From CAYJAZ01 sp964368455 (GTDB taxonomy: Bacteria; Desulfobacterota; Desulfovibrionia; Desulfovibrionales; Desulfovibrionaceae), in the NCBI GenBank assembly GCA_964368455.1, contig CAYJAZ010000003.1:98556-162555 (forward strand): 64,000 nucleotides of DNA. Reading direction: 5' to 3'. Position numbers and translations under genes: made by a program. Positions 63,958 to 64,000 of this stretch are shown piece by piece (position 1 is the stretch's first letter; each line of letters begins with the position of its first letter). The notes beneath the pieces are model-generated. The model was not told the DNA's origin, searched no databases, and saw only the letters and a program-made list of their open reading frames with translations.

Positions 63958-64000
63958 GCGGGAGTAACTCAGCGGTAGAGTGTAACCTTGCCAAGGTTGA
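63958..64000 (+). tRNA. tRNA-Gly (anticodon GCC), 5' part cut by window edge
   Basis: The first 43 nt of a tRNA: acceptor GCGGGAG, D arm CTCAGCGGTAGAG, anticodon stem AACCT/AGGTT with loop TGCCA, giving anticodon GCC. The 3' half lies outside the window. Confidence 0.88.

Overview
The window is bacterial chromosome from an AT-rich Gram-negative organism. The Gram-negative markers are BamD, a GT9 heptosyltransferase-like protein, outer-membrane barrels and DsbD. Several genes point to a Desulfovibrionales-like member of the Desulfobacterota: an AhbC-type radical SAM enzyme of the siroheme-to-heme route, a selenocysteine-containing SelD, a short-form N-acetylglutamate synthase, and FecR/TPR-porin surface genes. 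The low GC resembles the Lawsonia side of that group rather than typical high-GC Desulfovibrio, but two methyl-accepting chemotaxis receptors and complete biosynthetic genes argue for a free-living or gut-dwelling cell. This placement is inference from gene content; no 16S gene is present.

Layout. Positions 1-5.8 kb hold the 5' end of recD2 (minus strand, cut by the window edge), hom, ksgA, a 570-bp near-palindromic intergenic element, ahbC, miaA and tRNA-Lys(CUU). Positions 5.9-10.3 kb carry dsbD, selD (read through an in-frame UGA) and an Smr-domain gene. Positions 10.6-17.9 kb form a surface/secretion region: a FecR/RTX-like adhesin, mntP, a periplasmic endonuclease I, a TPR plus beta-barrel (SLAM/DUF560-like) protein, a 1-kb repeat mosaic and a second FecR protein. 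Positions 18-27.8 kb are mostly sensory: two chemoreceptors and a GAF-GGDEF-EAL protein, with an autotransporter-type barrel and a MerA/Lpd-like flavoprotein between them.

Positions 27.8-38 kb carry a Sel1-repeat protein, an exported flavodoxin-like protein, a UPF0280 protein, a degenerate transcarbamylase-like gene directly upstream of argG, a flavin reductase-like gene and a SNF2 helicase. Positions 38-43 kb are a compact minus-strand operon: an unrecognised 572-aa protein, rsmE, rarA, plsC-like and a small membrane protein. Positions 43-50.5 kb carry a double-GAF protein, a GT9 protein, gpmI and a tripartite tricarboxylate transporter operon in the order C-A-B. Positions 50.6-57.5 kb carry a 57-aa His-rich membrane protein, an ankyrin protein, the trxA-trxB-bamD-BI-1 cluster and a PAS-GGDEF-GAF diguanylate cyclase. 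Positions 57.7-64 kb carry a U32 peptidase-family RNA-modification-type protein, a tandem-repeat region, short-form NAGS, a GH13_8-type branching enzyme and the start of tRNA-Gly(GCC).

Most genes are housekeeping and easy to assign. The less ordinary content is the UGA-containing selD, the adhesin/TPR-porin/FecR neighbourhood, a transcarbamylase relative that has lost its catalytic motifs but stays next to argG, the long inverted-repeat intergenic elements, and the unrecognised first gene of the rsmE operon. I see no prophage, insertion sequence, CRISPR array or integron.
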